DNA from: Candidatus Mailhella excrementigallinarum
GTDB taxonomy: Bacteria; Desulfobacterota; Desulfovibrionia; Desulfovibrionales; Desulfovibrionaceae
Direction of reading: 5' to 3'
DNA: 64,000 bases
Assembly: GCA_944324075.1 (NCBI GenBank)
Contig: CALUUZ010000017.1
Span: forward strand, 1 to 64,000
Positions 9,801-18,298 of the stretch are shown one piece after another. The translations under genes and the position numbers were made by a program. Below the pieces are notes generated by a model that was given only the letters and a program-made list of their open reading frames with translations, searched no databases and was not told the origin of the DNA. Within the stretch, counting starts at the first letter, position 1; each line of letters opens with the position of its first letter.

Positions 9801-12800
9801 CTTCTCCCGCTGCTTTTCCAGTTGCTTGACGGTGGCGCGGCCGCCCGCCGCTTCTTTGGAAGCGGCAATGGCGTCTATCACCATATCAATCTGTTCCTGA
9901 AGAATTTCTTCCTGCACATCGCGCGGCATATCTATCTTACGGAACGATGAGTGCGCCACAATGACGGCATCCCAATCGCCGGTGGCGATTTTGGCAAAGA
10001 GTCGTTGCCTGTTCTGTTTGGTGAAATCTGTTTTATCCGCTACAAGAATATTGGCATCAGGATACAATTTGTAGAACTCATCGCGCCACTGGTGCAATAA
10101 GTGATTGGGTACAACAATCATCGGCTTGGAAAGAAAGCCCATGCGCTTTGATTCCATGACGGTAGCCACGCAGGCCAGCGTCTTACCCGCGCCAACTACA
10201 TGATCGAACAGACAGGTTCCTTCCTGAATTGCTCTCCATACAGCATTTTTCTGATGTGGACGGAGTGTTACCGCTTCTGATGCATTCATAAGTTCAAGAT
10301 GTGAGCCGTCATACTGCGGCGGAACATTGGTATTAAACCGCTCGTTGTAGAGCTTTGTCAGCATGTCGCGCCGTTCATCGTCCGTCCACACCCAATCCAG
10401 AAACGCCTGTTTGATTTCATCAGCCTTCTGCATGGCGGCGGCTGTCAGTTCCTGGTCAATAACCATGATGGGCTTTCCGTTCTCATCATGCTGGCCGCTT
10501 TCCTTTTCAACCTTGATGGGCCTGTTGATCAGCAGGGATTCGAGAATCTTTTCCGCCGGATATTCGGGAATGCCCCATACGCTGTCGCTCAGGGCCGTGT
10601 CCCAGATGCTGACTTTCGCAAGCCAGCGTCCGAGTGTGGGCAGATAGGTGATCTCCTGTATCCCCTTGCCGCCGTGCAGATGCTCCACAAAATCCGAGAT
10701 GACCTGCGCCGGAACCCAGGCCGAGCCGAATTTGATGCCGATGTCCACGGCTTCGATGTCCGGCGGCATGGCGGCGGCCAGGGCTTCCACATTGGGAGCG
10801 AAACGCGGATCGGATTCCGCCGCGGCCTGCGCCCGATGCAGTTTGGCCCGCACATTGCCGGTCAGGTATCGGTCGCGGATTTCCCATTCCTCCGTGGCGG
10901 GATTCAGGAAAATCTGTCCCTGGTCGCGCAATTCCGCCTGAATATCCTCCGCCGGACGACGCAGAAGCTGCGCCATGCGGCTGAAATCCACCCTGCCGTT
11001 TTCCCGCAGGGCAATGAGCAGGGCGTCCCTGGCGTTTTCCGCCGTTTCCGCCACATGCGCGGGCTTGAGTACCCGCTGCCGGAAAATGGCGGCCTTTTTG
11101 GCCGAGGCGGGGCGGGCGGTTCCGCCATGCTTGCGGGCCGTTTCCGGCGACAGTCCCTTGTCGTAGTCGGCTTCCAGCGATTCCAGCAGGCTGTGTTCCG
11201 GATCATCCCGCATCAGACCGCGATTGGTCTGGGAATTGAGATGCCCGTACTTTTTGACGAAAGCGTCATACTGACTGTTGAGGCGGATGCGTAACGAGGT
11301 CATCCGGCTTCCATCGCCGTCGCTCTTTTCCTCGTTGAGCAGTTCGCGCAATGTATCCCGAATCTGAATCATGCCCGCCAGACGCAGGCGGGCGGTCTCG
11401 TTTTTGACCGGCAGAAGATCGTAATCGCTCTCGCCAAAGGCCGAAGCGACCTTGAAGACGATCTTCCGGCTCTGCGGCTCCACGCACAACGCGCCGGTCT
11501 TCAGCGCCTGAAAATACGAACTGCGGATAAATTCGGCGTTGCGTACCCTGACTTCCGTATGGAGCGGGCTTTCCTTGCGCGGCACGAAGCAATTTGTCGG
11601 AAGCGCCTCAAGGCGTTTGACGATTTCCGGGCCGAGTTCTCCCGGAGGCGTGCCGCTGACGCAGGACAGCGCATCCTCGTACATGCCGCCGTCAAAGACC
11701 ATTCTGCCGATAATCTGGCCGGGATTCCGGAGGAAGTAGTTGTTGATGACGGCTTGCCGCGAACTTCCGTGTTCGAGATCGTCCACAAAGTTCGTCCCCG
11801 TTGTGACCCAATCCCTGCTGCGCTTGTTTTCGCCGTTATGGCGCTGGAAAAACACGATGTCTGCCGTGACATACGTGAGCGCGTTCTGACGGAAGGCTGT
11901 ATGCGGCAGACGGATAGCGCCGAGCAGATCGGCCTGCCCCGCGATATGCTCACGCGCCGAGGAATCGACGGCATCCATGAAATAACGGCTGACCACAAAG
12001 GCCGCGACGCCGCCTTCCCGCAGCAGACTGATGGACTTGGCGAGGAAATAGTTGTGGATGGAGAATTTCCGCAGTTCGGGGAAATCGGGATCGTACAGCG
12101 ACTGCTTGCCGAAGGGAGGATTGCCGACAATCAGATCTGCATAGCCTGAAGCGATGTCGGTATGCTGAAATCCATTATTGATATGTCGCGCTTTGGGGTA
12201 GAGAAATTTTGCTATGGCCGCTGTTGTGGGATCGAGTTCAACGGCAAGAAAATTCGCATTGAACTGTTCGGGGCAGAGGCCGATGAAATTGCCGATGCCC
12301 GCTGAAGGCTCCAGGATGCGGAGAGGTTCGCCTGTGCCGAGGCCGAGACGGGAAAGCCCCTCATATATGCCCCGGATGACCGTTTCCGAAGTGTAGTGCG
12401 CATCCTGCGTGGAGCGCCGGGCGGCGGCATAGATGTCCGGGGCGAGCAGTCCCTGCATTTCCCGATATTCGGCGGCCCATTGTTCGTTTTTGGGATCAAA
12501 GACCTGCGGCAGGCCACCCCAGCCCACATAGCGGACAAGGATTTTCTGTTCTTCCGGGGTGGCCGACTTCGCGCCGCTGGCCTGAAGCTGTTGCAGCAGG
12601 CGTATGGCGGCGACGTTATCCGCATATTTCGTTTTCGCGCCGCCAACGCCCAGCCGGTCTTCGGGGGTTATTCGGTAATTCTCAGGCTCATGTCGATGCC
12701 CATGCTCTGCAATATCTCGGAGTCCGACATCCCCCGCAGACTCGCCTGCCGCGCTGTCTCGCTGCTCAACGCCCGCGCTTCCTTCTGCTGCTGGCCGTAC

Positions 12801-13415
12801 AGCTTCAGCATGAACTCGGTGTCCCCCTGCGTCTCCAGTTTCTTCAACTCTTCGGGGCTGTTCAGCGCCCAGCGATCCAAAATCGAGTAGCCCCGGAGCG
12901 TGTAGCCCCCGCTGCGCACGTCGTTGATGGTTTCGGGTTTGAGAACCTTTCTTGCGATTTCCAGCGGACAGGTTTGTCTGTCGAGCATGTTGCGCCTCCC
13001 AGGGAAGGGTATGGGTGAAATGGTGAATTTCCTGTACGGTCAGATATTCGTCGGCTCCGGCCTCGAACAGCTTTTCGGGAGTCCGCTTGTCGCCGTCCAT
13101 GATCTGCATGATTGCAGGGTCGCGGCTGTACATGCGCGAGCCGTCGCGCATTTCGTACACGGATTCGCCGTTGCCGTTGAGGCCGAGGAGCGTTCTTTCC
13201 GGCTTGTCGTTTGTCGGAAAGGAAAACTCCTGATGCTGTTCCGGCTCCGGCACAACGGAAGCCGGTTGCGCCTGTTCTGCCTGTGCGGGGGTAACGGCTT
13301 CCTCCCGCATGTCGTCCTGAATGTTTTCCGCCCGTATTTCCTCGATCTGGTTCGCCATTACATCGAACAGCGACAACTGGCGAGGATCGTTTGTCTGCTT
13401 GCGCCGTCTGGCCAT
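6828..13415 (-). CDS. giant N6-adenine methylase / SNF2-type helicase (DarB-like architecture)
   Basis: A reading frame of 2195 codons. Residues 1-143 form an N-terminal segment (NDPRQLSLFDVMANQ ...). About 241-330 is the lead-in typical of this family (YRITPEDRLG, LVRYVGWGGLPQ). A methyltransferase domain follows, with motif I ILEPSAGIGNF near 371 and motif IV VGNPPFG near 431. A DExx helicase follows: HVVGAGKTLAC near 1071, LFVDESHEF near 1237, and a C-terminal motif with QRNGRIIRQGN near 1630. The rest is coiled coil and small repeats. P1 DarB has a similar size and mix and protects DNA from restriction, so an anti-restriction or DNA-processing role on transferred DNA is likely. About 107 codons (near residues 143-249) are the out-of-frame shadow of a nested gene, see 12668-12988. 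Confidence 0.8.
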   Translation of the reverse strand: MARRRKQTNDPRQLSLFDVMANQIEEIRAENIQDDMREEAVTPAQAEQAQPASVVPEPEQHQEFSFPTNDKPERTLLGLNGNGESVYEMRDGSRMYSRDPAIMQIMDGDKRTPEKLFEAGADEYLTVQEIHHFTHTLPWEAQHARQTNLSAGNRKKGSQTRNHQRRAQRGLHAPGLLDFGSLGAEQPRRVEETGDAGGHRVHAEAVRPAAEGSAGVEQRDSAAGESAGDVGLRDIAEHGHRHEPENYRITPEDRLGVGGAKTKYADNVAAIRLLQQLQASGAKSATPEEQKILVRYVGWGGLPQVFDPKNEQWAAEYREMQGLLAPDIYAAARRSTQDAHYTSETVIRGIYEGLSRLGLGTGEPLRILEPSAGIGNFIGLCPEQFNANFLAVELDPTTAAIAKFLYPKARHINNGFQHTDIASGYADLIVGNPPFGKQSLYDPDFPELRKFSIHNYFLAKSISLLREGGVAAFVVSRYFMDAVDSSAREHIAGQADLLGAIRLPHTAFRQNALTYVTADIVFFQRHNGENKRSRDWVTTGTNFVDDLEHGSSRQAVINNYFLRNPGQIIGRMVFDGGMYEDALSCVSGTPPGELGPEIVKRLEALPTNCFVPRKESPLHTEVRVRNAEFIRSSYFQALKTGALCVEPQSRKIVFKVASAFGESDYDLLPVKNETARLRLAGMIQIRDTLRELLNEEKSDGDGSRMTSLRIRLNSQYDAFVKKYGHLNSQTNRGLMRDDPEHSLLESLEADYDKGLSPETARKHGGTARPASAKKAAIFRQRVLKPAHVAETAENARDALLIALRENGRVDFSRMAQLLRRPAEDIQAELRDQGQIFLNPATEEWEIRDRYLTGNVRAKLHRAQAAAESDPRFAPNVEALAAAMPPDIEAVDIGIKFGSAWVPAQVISDFVEHLHGGKGIQEITYLPTLGRWLAKVSIWDTALSDSVWGIPEYPAEKILESLLINRPIKVEKESGQHDENGKPIMVIDQELTAAAMQKADEIKQAFLDWVWTDDERRDMLTKLYNERFNTNVPPQYDGSHLELMNASEAVTLRPHQKNAVWRAIQEGTCLFDHVVGAGKTLACVATVMESKRMGFLSKPMIVVPNHLLHQWRDEFYKLYPDANILVADKTDFTKQNRQRLFAKIATGDWDAVIVAHSSFRKIDMPRDVQEEILQEQIDMVIDAIAASKEAAGGRATVKQLEKQREKMETRYAELVASAGKKDENVDFSDLGVDALFVDESHEFKNLAFQTTMNVSGLGNITGSAKALDLFIKCRYLQRKNNGRGVYFMTGTPISNTIAEVYTLQRYMQYEELKNKDIEFFDAWASTFGQVTNGWELDATGVNYKLKSRFAKFQNVPELLSMYRTFADVVTRNDLDDQAKQAGERPLTPPVSGGKPYNDVVERSDDQAAYMDKIILRMEYLPRDPRIDNPLKITNDARKAGLDFRLIKPTADDFEGSKLNTAVERIYDIWRDTSADKGTQLVFCDLSTPKGGKGAMSKAADLPEPEAESSDDAEDSAGADDDSGEDPTVASDMDAVIALSSGNFSVYDDMRKKLMERGIPAEEIAFIHDANTDIRKAKLFSDMNAGRVRILLGSTAKMGAGMNVQKRLVAAHHLDAPWRPSDLEQRNGRIIRQGNMFYERDPDTFSVQIYNYATKMTYDSRMWQCIEYKSAAIEQFRKGDLIQRVIDDVSSEAANAAEMKAAASGNPLILMQVQLANDLRKLEALYSQHQRGQHRMRDRLKYLASAESRLAKVEADYAESIRLRDANTRTVTEKGKQKILVELAHEGKVLGDKDGEKMRDILVGGIKEVTRNSSAKVLFGTYRGFKMTIARSMGLASQDGFRILLQGAGDRQFQPDNLRYSFDDKLSLSGLFQRVDNFLGKGLDEAVARQRENARQEIAEMETVKAALGKEFPQQEELNLTRENHSAVMRELQRMQDDANYISTWTPKTSLADGQTTAEAPQPQEDSAAAESPAKQPEKQYYKLKYGEGEGRTEYLVTNQHNGHIRDKYMLHRIYYSNQVGSLGGGMYEDGQWHSTASAPCGVYLKRFESVEEALDIARKDAARRGLKETTPAATAAPVSALDGETFRERIGKAGFHPTGSDFYGKNEHSKTMDAGDGGIFQMRIFQTADNQTGVHVQYEKYNMIDGSRMVDAQFGTLDEALEFAGAYQTPVERPAAPVPEETHVRGMVFSSRPRMR
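12668..12988 (-). CDS. small protein encoded out of frame inside the methylase-helicase gene
   Basis: An ORF of 106 codons that lies entirely inside the 2195-codon frame but in a different register. It has its own good ribosome binding site (GGGAGG, 6 nt before the ATG). Its sequence looks like a real helical protein (ALNSPEELKKLETQGDTE, LYGQQQKEARALSS). Its third codon positions are mostly G or C, like neighbouring genes. The host frame over the same bases is rich in Arg, Gly, His and Gln with a protein-like pattern lost. I do not recognise the family. It is more likely the selected frame here than the longer ORF. Confidence 0.65.
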   Translation of the reverse strand: MLDRQTCPLEIARKVLKPETINDVRSGGYTLRGYSILDRWALNSPEELKKLETQGDTEFMLKLYGQQQKEARALSSETARQASLRGMSDSEILQSMGIDMSLRITE

Positions 13416-13463
13416 GTGTTCCTATCCTTATATCAAAAGACAGGCAGGCGGCGCGAAGGCGGG

Positions 13464-13637
13464 CTACCCGTCATTGTGTTCCGTTTGGGCGAGTTTCAGT
13501 TTTTCGGCGTTATCAATGATCATTCGCCCGTCATGTTCATAGAAGACAACCTTGTCCCCTTCCTTGACGCCGAGCTTTTGCCGGACTTCGCGAGGGAGCG
13601 TGAGTTGGCAGCGCGAGGTGAGCTTGGCCAGTTCCAT
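13464..13637 (-). CDS. AbrB/MazE-type small DNA-binding protein
   Basis: A protein of 57 residues starting MELAKLTSRCQLTLPREVRQ. It has the SpoVT/AbrB swapped-hairpin pattern: a short strand, then QLTLPREVRQKLGVKEGDKV and a strand FYEHDGRMII. AAGGAG precedes the ATG with good spacing. It stands alone upstream of the methylase-helicase gene, with no toxin next to it on the same strand, so it may be a transcription regulator of that gene or an orphan antitoxin. Confidence 0.7.
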   Translation of the reverse strand: MELAKLTSRCQLTLPREVRQKLGVKEGDKVVFYEHDGRMIIDNAEKLKLAQTEHNDG

Positions 13638-13728
13638 GCCTGTTCTCCTTGTTTCTTATTTCCAAGTATTATCTTGAAAGTAAGATAGAAGAGCTTCGGC
13701 AAAAGGTCAAGCATCTTTTCTTCTCCGG

Positions 13729-14487
13729 CTACAAAAGCGTTTCATCCAGCAGGCCGCGCGTGATGATCCCCGCCACGCGCTCCTGAGCGTCCGTGTCTCC
13801 GGCGCGAGCCTGGCGAGCCAGTTCCAGGGCCGTGGACAGTTCTCCGGCCTTGAAATCGCAGGCCGGAAAGCGGATGCCGCCCAGAATCCATGTGGGCGTG
13901 GACGTGATGCGCGATTGCGCGGCGACAATATCCGCGCTCACCAGAGGCGCGGCAGCTTGCAGAGCGTCCGCAAAGGCTTCCGGCGCAATGGCGGCCTCCT
14001 GAAGCGCGGTCTGGAGAGCGGCTTCATACGGAACCGGAATGCCGAGAGAGGTTTTCGGCAGAACGGCATCCCAGAAGCGATGCGCCGCATTGGCGGAAAA
14101 GCCGCGCAACGCCTCATAGGCCAGAGCCTTTTTCAGGGATTCGCCGTATTCGTCCGAGGGAATATGCCGCACGACGATGCACAGACCGGGATTGTCCCGT
14201 TGCGCCTGAAGCGGTTCCTGAATGCCGCAGTACGGACATTCGAGATTTGACCAGTATTCAAGGATGTCGCCCTGAAAATCGTCCACTGGCCTGCCGTCCA
14301 GGCAGGTTCTGCCGGAGAGCGTCTCCAGAGGCGTGTAGGGGTGGGACAGGTCTCTGGCGATCTCGGTTTTGACGCCAGCCTGCACGGCTACCCGGTCAGA
14401 TGCGGGCGTTCCGGCGTGGGCAAGGATGGCGTTCAGGCAAAAGCAAAGTGTCAACGCCATTCCCATGAAGGGGTGCATCCGTAGCAT
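13729..14487 (-). CDS. secreted thiol-disulfide oxidoreductase, TrbB/DsbA-like
   Basis: A protein of 252 residues with a signal peptide (hydrophobic stretch about residues 8-25, cleavage after AHA). The thioredoxin-fold active site is CPYC in WSNLECPYCGIQ, followed by a helical insertion and the conserved STPTWILGG cis-Pro segment (TP). IncI1 plasmids carry TrbB, a periplasmic disulfide isomerase, between trbA and trbC; here the gene lies after trbC. It probably folds or maintains disulfides of channel proteins. I chose the ATG with AAGGAG 8 nt upstream; the frame runs much further upstream but there it is antisense to pemK. Confidence 0.75.
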   Translation of the reverse strand: MLRMHPFMGMALTLCFCLNAILAHAGTPASDRVAVQAGVKTEIARDLSHPYTPLETLSGRTCLDGRPVDDFQGDILEYWSNLECPYCGIQEPLQAQRDNPGLCIVVRHIPSDEYGESLKKALAYEALRGFSANAAHRFWDAVLPKTSLGIPVPYEAALQTALQEAAIAPEAFADALQAAAPLVSADIVAAQSRITSTPTWILGGIRFPACDFKAGELSTALELARQARAGDTDAQERVAGIITRGLLDETLL

Positions 14488-14542
14488 ATGTTTTCTCCTT
14501 GCGGGCGCTGAGGCGCTCCGCTTGCTGTTGAGAAGAATGTGT

Positions 14543-14560
14543 GTTATATAAAAATATAAC
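14543..14560. promoter_or_regulatory. AT-rich palindrome, likely PemI operator
   Basis: GTTATAT and ATATAAC form a perfect 7-bp inverted repeat with an AAAA centre, 15 nt before the antitoxin ATG and overlapping the expected -10 region. Antitoxins of this type repress their own promoter at such palindromes. It lies in the divergent gap to the disulfide oxidoreductase gene, so it could affect both. Confidence 0.5.
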
Positions 14561-14575
14561 TTTTGGAGGTGCATC

Positions 14576-14833
14576 ATGTACACGAGCAACTTGAGAAAGG
14601 TTGGAGGGTCAGTGATGCTGGCCGTGCCCCCCGCCATTCTGGAAATGCTGCAAATGGAATCGGGTTCGGCGGTAAGCATGGCCGTGGAATCCGGGCGTCT
14701 GGTCATTGAGCCGGGCGTCAGGAAAAAGTACAGCCTGCAAGAATTGTTGGCCCAATGCGACGCTTCCGCTCCGCTTTCCGGAGAGGACGCCGCATGGACG
14801 GCATCACCGGCCAGGGGCGGGGAGTTGATCTGA
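14576..14833 (+). CDS. PemI/ChpS-like antitoxin
   Basis: A protein of 85 residues with an N-terminal AbrB/MazE-type domain (NLRKVGGSVMLAVPPAILE, then GSAVSMAVESGRLVIEPG) and an acidic, flexible C-terminus that would wrap the toxin. GGAGG lies upstream. Its stop codon overlaps the toxin start (TGATG), the usual coupling of a toxin-antitoxin pair. The pair is inserted in opposite orientation between the coupling-protein and disulfide-oxidoreductase genes. Confidence 0.85.
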   Translation: MYTSNLRKVGGSVMLAVPPAILEMLQMESGSAVSMAVESGRLVIEPGVRKKYSLQELLAQCDASAPLSGEDAAWTASPARGGELI

Positions 14834-15165
14834 TGCGACGCGGCGACATTTATCTGGTGAGTCTTGATCCGACCGCAGGACATGAACAGCAGGGGACACG
14901 TCCGGTGCTGGTCGTATCTCCTGATGCGTTCAACAAGGTAACGCGAGTGCCTGTGGTCTTGCCCATCACCAGCGGCGGCAACTTTGCCCGCACAGCGGGT
15001 TTTGCCGTGTCCTTGAGCGGATGCGGCACACGCACCACCGGGGTAGTGCGTTGCGATCAACCGCGCGCTCTGGACTTGCAGGCGCGTTCCGGCAGATGCC
15101 TTGAACAGGTTCCGGCTACAGTGATGGAGGAAGTTCTCGCCAAGCTGGCGACCATTATCAGCTAG
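14833..15165 (+). CDS. PemK/MazF-family toxin
   Basis: A protein of 110 residues starting MRRGDIYLVSLDPTAGHEQQ, the hallmark of PemK/MazF mRNA interferases, followed by GTRPVLVVSP and LPITSGG. The conserved Arg of RP and the later Thr/Ser of the VLPITS segment are present. It should cleave mRNA when the antitoxin decays, stabilising the element. It ends 12 bases before the convergent end of the coupling-protein gene. Confidence 0.9.
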   Translation: MRRGDIYLVSLDPTAGHEQQGTRPVLVVSPDAFNKVTRVPVVLPITSGGNFARTAGFAVSLSGCGTRTTGVVRCDQPRALDLQARSGRCLEQVPATVMEEVLAKLATIIS

Positions 15166-15176
15166 CTCTTTCATTG

Positions 15177-16934
15177 CTACGCCGCCTGTGCCAGTTGCAG
15201 CAACTGCGGCACTCTCAGTTGCGCCTTTTTGAGTGAGGGATTGGCATAGAACATATCTCCCCGGACGATCTGGCCGGAAAAAACAAAGTGGGCTTCGCCC
15301 TCTATCTGTTCCTGCAAGTCGCGCAGGACAACGCGGTCTTCCTGTTCCACCGTGGTGGAATTTGCGTCGCGGTAGTCGGAACTGATCTGCTCATTGACGT
15401 TGAATCCTGTCGTTCTGAGGACAGTGCTTTGCCCCGCCTGCCCGCGTATCAATTCCCATGTCTTCTCGGCGTCCTGCATTCGCATGAAAATTTTCAAACA
15501 AGTATTCGCCACCATCTGTTGTGCGCCTTTCTGGTCAGCTTCCAGAATTCCGGCATAGTCCTGAGAGGCCACAATGGCGGCAATGCCGAGGCCGCGTCCC
15601 TGTGTCAGCACGACTTCAAAGCCGGGCGTGACAATGGCCGCGTATTCATCCACGATGCACAGATAGGGGCCAATGCCTATGGCATCAGTCGGCAGAGCTT
15701 CCAGAACATCCGCCGCGTCGCCCTCGATATTCGCGCCAAGGCCAACGGCGCAGGCGTTGCGGATGGCGGAAAGGCTGATTTTGCCGAGGCTGGCGAGTTC
15801 GGCGGGAGCTTTTTCCAGGGAAGGCAGGAGAACGACGAGGATTCTTCGTTGCATGATGGCATCACTGAAGTCCACCTCCCCATCTTCCGCACCGTAGATA
15901 TGAGAATAGGTGTCGGTCAAACTGGACAGCGCCTTGCCGAAGTAGGATTGCGCGTAGCCAAACTGCTCCGCGAAGGATTCAGGCTGGTCTTTCATTTCCC
16001 GCCCGGCAATCCAGCCGGAGGTGGCAAGCGCCGCCTGAATGGAGGCGCGGGATTCCTGATCCAGTTCAGGATGCAGGGCCAGAGCCACACATTTTTCCAG
16101 CGCCAGGGAATCGCGGATGATGGAGGTGGAGAGCTTGAGCAGTCCCTTGTCCCGCAGATCAACCAGGGCGTACATGACGCCGGAAATCAGGGCCTGCGCC
16201 TTGTCGGCAAAGATGGAATTGGCCCCGTCCGACGCGGGCATGAGGGAAACAAGAAGCTGCGTCAGCGCCTCGGCGCTCCCGAAGGTAAACGGGTTGTTGG
16301 TGTTGGAAAGGCGGCGCGGGGACTTGCCCTTGACCTTGCCGGACGTGCCGTAGTTCAACACGCGAAAATCATCGTCCCGGCCAAGGAAGCGGGCCATCTG
16401 CCATATCTGCACCGCCAGCTTGGGCGACGCCTTGGGGTCGATGTAGAAAAGCCCGGATGCCGTTGCCAGGGCATTGTAGGAAAGGGAAACCAGCGTTTCC
16501 GTCTTGCCGGAACCTGTTGTGCCGAAGAGCAGGCAATGGGTGAGAATATCCTTGGCCTTCAGCCAGAGTTCCTTCCCGTCCTGGAGCCGATTGCCGAGGA
16601 AAAAGATGCCTTCCGGTCTGGCAAAACCGCGTCTGCCTGGCAGCGGATCGCCCCTGTCCGTGCCGTACAATCCCATCGGCATCCGAAACGGCAGACGTTC
16701 GCTGTTCACGCAGGCGCAACGAGCGAGAAAGAGCGCCAGTCCGAGACAGAACAGCGGCGTGGCGCATATGGGAAAGAGAAAAAGACACAGCCCCGCCGTG
16801 AAGATGCCGCCGGTCTGCACCTGGCCGAGTTTGAGAGCATCCGCGAGACGTTGCGCGGGGGAACGCACGTCTCTGTGCAGGCGCTTTCGTTCCTGCGTTT
16901 CGTGGTCTTCCAGACCTCTGATGGTTCTGTTCAT
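15177..16934 (-). CDS. trbC: type IV coupling protein TrbC/DotL-like ATPase
   Basis: A protein of 585 residues. Two hydrophobic segments near residues 43-70 anchor it in the inner membrane, followed by a P-loop LLFGTTGSGKTETL (about 135-150) and a Walker B-like strand with ICIVDEYAA further on. This is the TraD/VirD4 type, IncI TrbC or Legionella DotL/IcmO branch. It links the relaxosome to the channel. It is shorter than DotL at the C-terminus. It follows trbA by 11 bases in the same operon. Confidence 0.85.
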   Translation of the reverse strand: MNRTIRGLEDHETQERKRLHRDVRSPAQRLADALKLGQVQTGGIFTAGLCLFLFPICATPLFCLGLALFLARCACVNSERLPFRMPMGLYGTDRGDPLPGRRGFARPEGIFFLGNRLQDGKELWLKAKDILTHCLLFGTTGSGKTETLVSLSYNALATASGLFYIDPKASPKLAVQIWQMARFLGRDDDFRVLNYGTSGKVKGKSPRRLSNTNNPFTFGSAEALTQLLVSLMPASDGANSIFADKAQALISGVMYALVDLRDKGLLKLSTSIIRDSLALEKCVALALHPELDQESRASIQAALATSGWIAGREMKDQPESFAEQFGYAQSYFGKALSSLTDTYSHIYGAEDGEVDFSDAIMQRRILVVLLPSLEKAPAELASLGKISLSAIRNACAVGLGANIEGDAADVLEALPTDAIGIGPYLCIVDEYAAIVTPGFEVVLTQGRGLGIAAIVASQDYAGILEADQKGAQQMVANTCLKIFMRMQDAEKTWELIRGQAGQSTVLRTTGFNVNEQISSDYRDANSTTVEQEDRVVLRDLQEQIEGEAHFVFSGQIVRGDMFYANPSLKKAQLRVPQLLQLAQAA

Positions 16935-16945
16935 ACGCGTAACCT

Positions 16946-18298
16946 CTAAAAGTATTCGTCAGCCAACCTTTCATCTTCGTTGGCGTCGTATTCGGGATTG
17001 TCTTCCGCATCGGCCAGCACCACGTCCGGCGGCTGTTCCACGGGAGAAAACTCGGTATCCAGAGTCGAAGTTTCGACGGCAGCGGCGGTCGGAGCCGGTG
17101 TGGGTTCCGGCATGGGCGGCACAAAGATTTCGGTCAGCCAGCCCTGAGCCGCCAGAGACTGCCTGAGACTGGCAATGGCAGGCTGAACATGAGGTTCAGA
17201 CAGCGCCTTTCCGGCCTTTTCCTCCGCCTGATAGTGCGCCCATGCCGCAAAGCCTTCGGCCCATGCCGCGCGTCCGCCGCACTGGTTGAGGGCGTACCAG
17301 AGCGGACGATCCAGAGGCCGGAGCCAGAGAAACTGCGAAGAGGCCAGCACGCCTTTTTGCCGCGTCCGATACAGCAAGGCCATGAACCAGGGCAGTTCAT
17401 AGGCGGCATGGATGCTCAGAGACTTCTCGTGCAAGATGGAGGCGCGGCAGTCCCATTCTTTTTTCAGCTTGCCGACAAAGTTGCCGTCTTCCAGCAAAGG
17501 ACAGGACGCCTGTCCGTTTTCCTCGGCATAAGAAAGAGAAACGGCATCCAGCAAAGCGATGCAGCCCTTCTTGTTCCCGCCCGCATAGGCCAGAAAGGCG
17601 GCAGCCAGGGCGCGGCGGCAGGATGACAAGCCCTCATAGCCCTCAAAGGGCTTGCCGAGTTGCGCCGTCAGTACACCAAGCGATTTTTCCTCATCCAGCC
17701 GGGCGTGTCCCCAAGCGGGAAGCGATGTGGACGGCAGTCCGTTTTTCAGCGCCTGTTCCGGCGTGAACGGCTCCCCCTGTTCATCAAGCAGCAGTCCGTG
17801 TTCCAGCGCGAACTGGACGGGAGTCCGGGCGATCCGCCACAAGCCGGAATCATGGGATTCCGGCGAGAGCAGATACTTGCCGCGTCCCACCACGGGCCGC
17901 AGACAGGGAAAGGACTCTGCGTTGTTCCGGAGCAGACTGTCCATGTTGAAACGGCGGACAAGACCGCCCACGCGGCCCATGAAGATGGAGGCCACGCCGA
18001 ACAGGACAAGCAGCAGAAGAAAGGGCCAGCGAATCCATGAGCCGGTGTAGCGCAGCACCTTGTGCATGGTGTCCCAGGACAGGGAGGCCGGATCGGCTTC
18101 CGCAATGCGCGCCCACGCGGCCTGCGCCTCATCAAAAAAGGGCGCGAACACCTGAATCTGTGCCTCGGCCAGCGCCAGCAGCGGCCTGTTCACATCGTCG
18201 GCATGAGCGACATACAGGGCGGGCAGCACCGCAAAGACAAAAATCAGCAAGGCGCACCATAAAAAGAGATGGTCGTCCCTGCTATCCCGACCGTTCAT
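16946..18298 (-). CDS. trbA: TrbA/DotM (IcmP)-like coupling-complex protein
   Basis: A protein of 450 residues with N-terminal transmembrane segments (about 10-30 and 93-113) and a large cytoplasmic domain containing HEKSLSIHAAYELPWF and SSQFLWLRPLDRPLWY, the conserved patches of the DotM/TrbA family. With TrbC/DotL it forms the coupling complex of type IVB systems. The C-terminal 60 residues are Pro/Ala/Glu rich and low in conservation. The start overlaps the transglycosylase stop (ATGA). Confidence 0.85.
   Translation of the reverse strand: MNGRDSRDDHLFLWCALLIFVFAVLPALYVAHADDVNRPLLALAEAQIQVFAPFFDEAQAAWARIAEADPASLSWDTMHKVLRYTGSWIRWPFLLLLVLFGVASIFMGRVGGLVRRFNMDSLLRNNAESFPCLRPVVGRGKYLLSPESHDSGLWRIARTPVQFALEHGLLLDEQGEPFTPEQALKNGLPSTSLPAWGHARLDEEKSLGVLTAQLGKPFEGYEGLSSCRRALAAAFLAYAGGNKKGCIALLDAVSLSYAEENGQASCPLLEDGNFVGKLKKEWDCRASILHEKSLSIHAAYELPWFMALLYRTRQKGVLASSQFLWLRPLDRPLWYALNQCGGRAAWAEGFAAWAHYQAEEKAGKALSEPHVQPAIASLRQSLAAQGWLTEIFVPPMPEPTPAPTAAAVETSTLDTEFSPVEQPPDVVLADAEDNPEYDANEDERLADEYF

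Noticed and set aside
14488..15174. Long N-terminal extension of the disulfide-oxidoreductase frame on the minus strand
   Set aside because: It is antisense to the PemI/PemK genes, has no domain features, and a good ribosome site and signal peptide mark the ATG at 14487.
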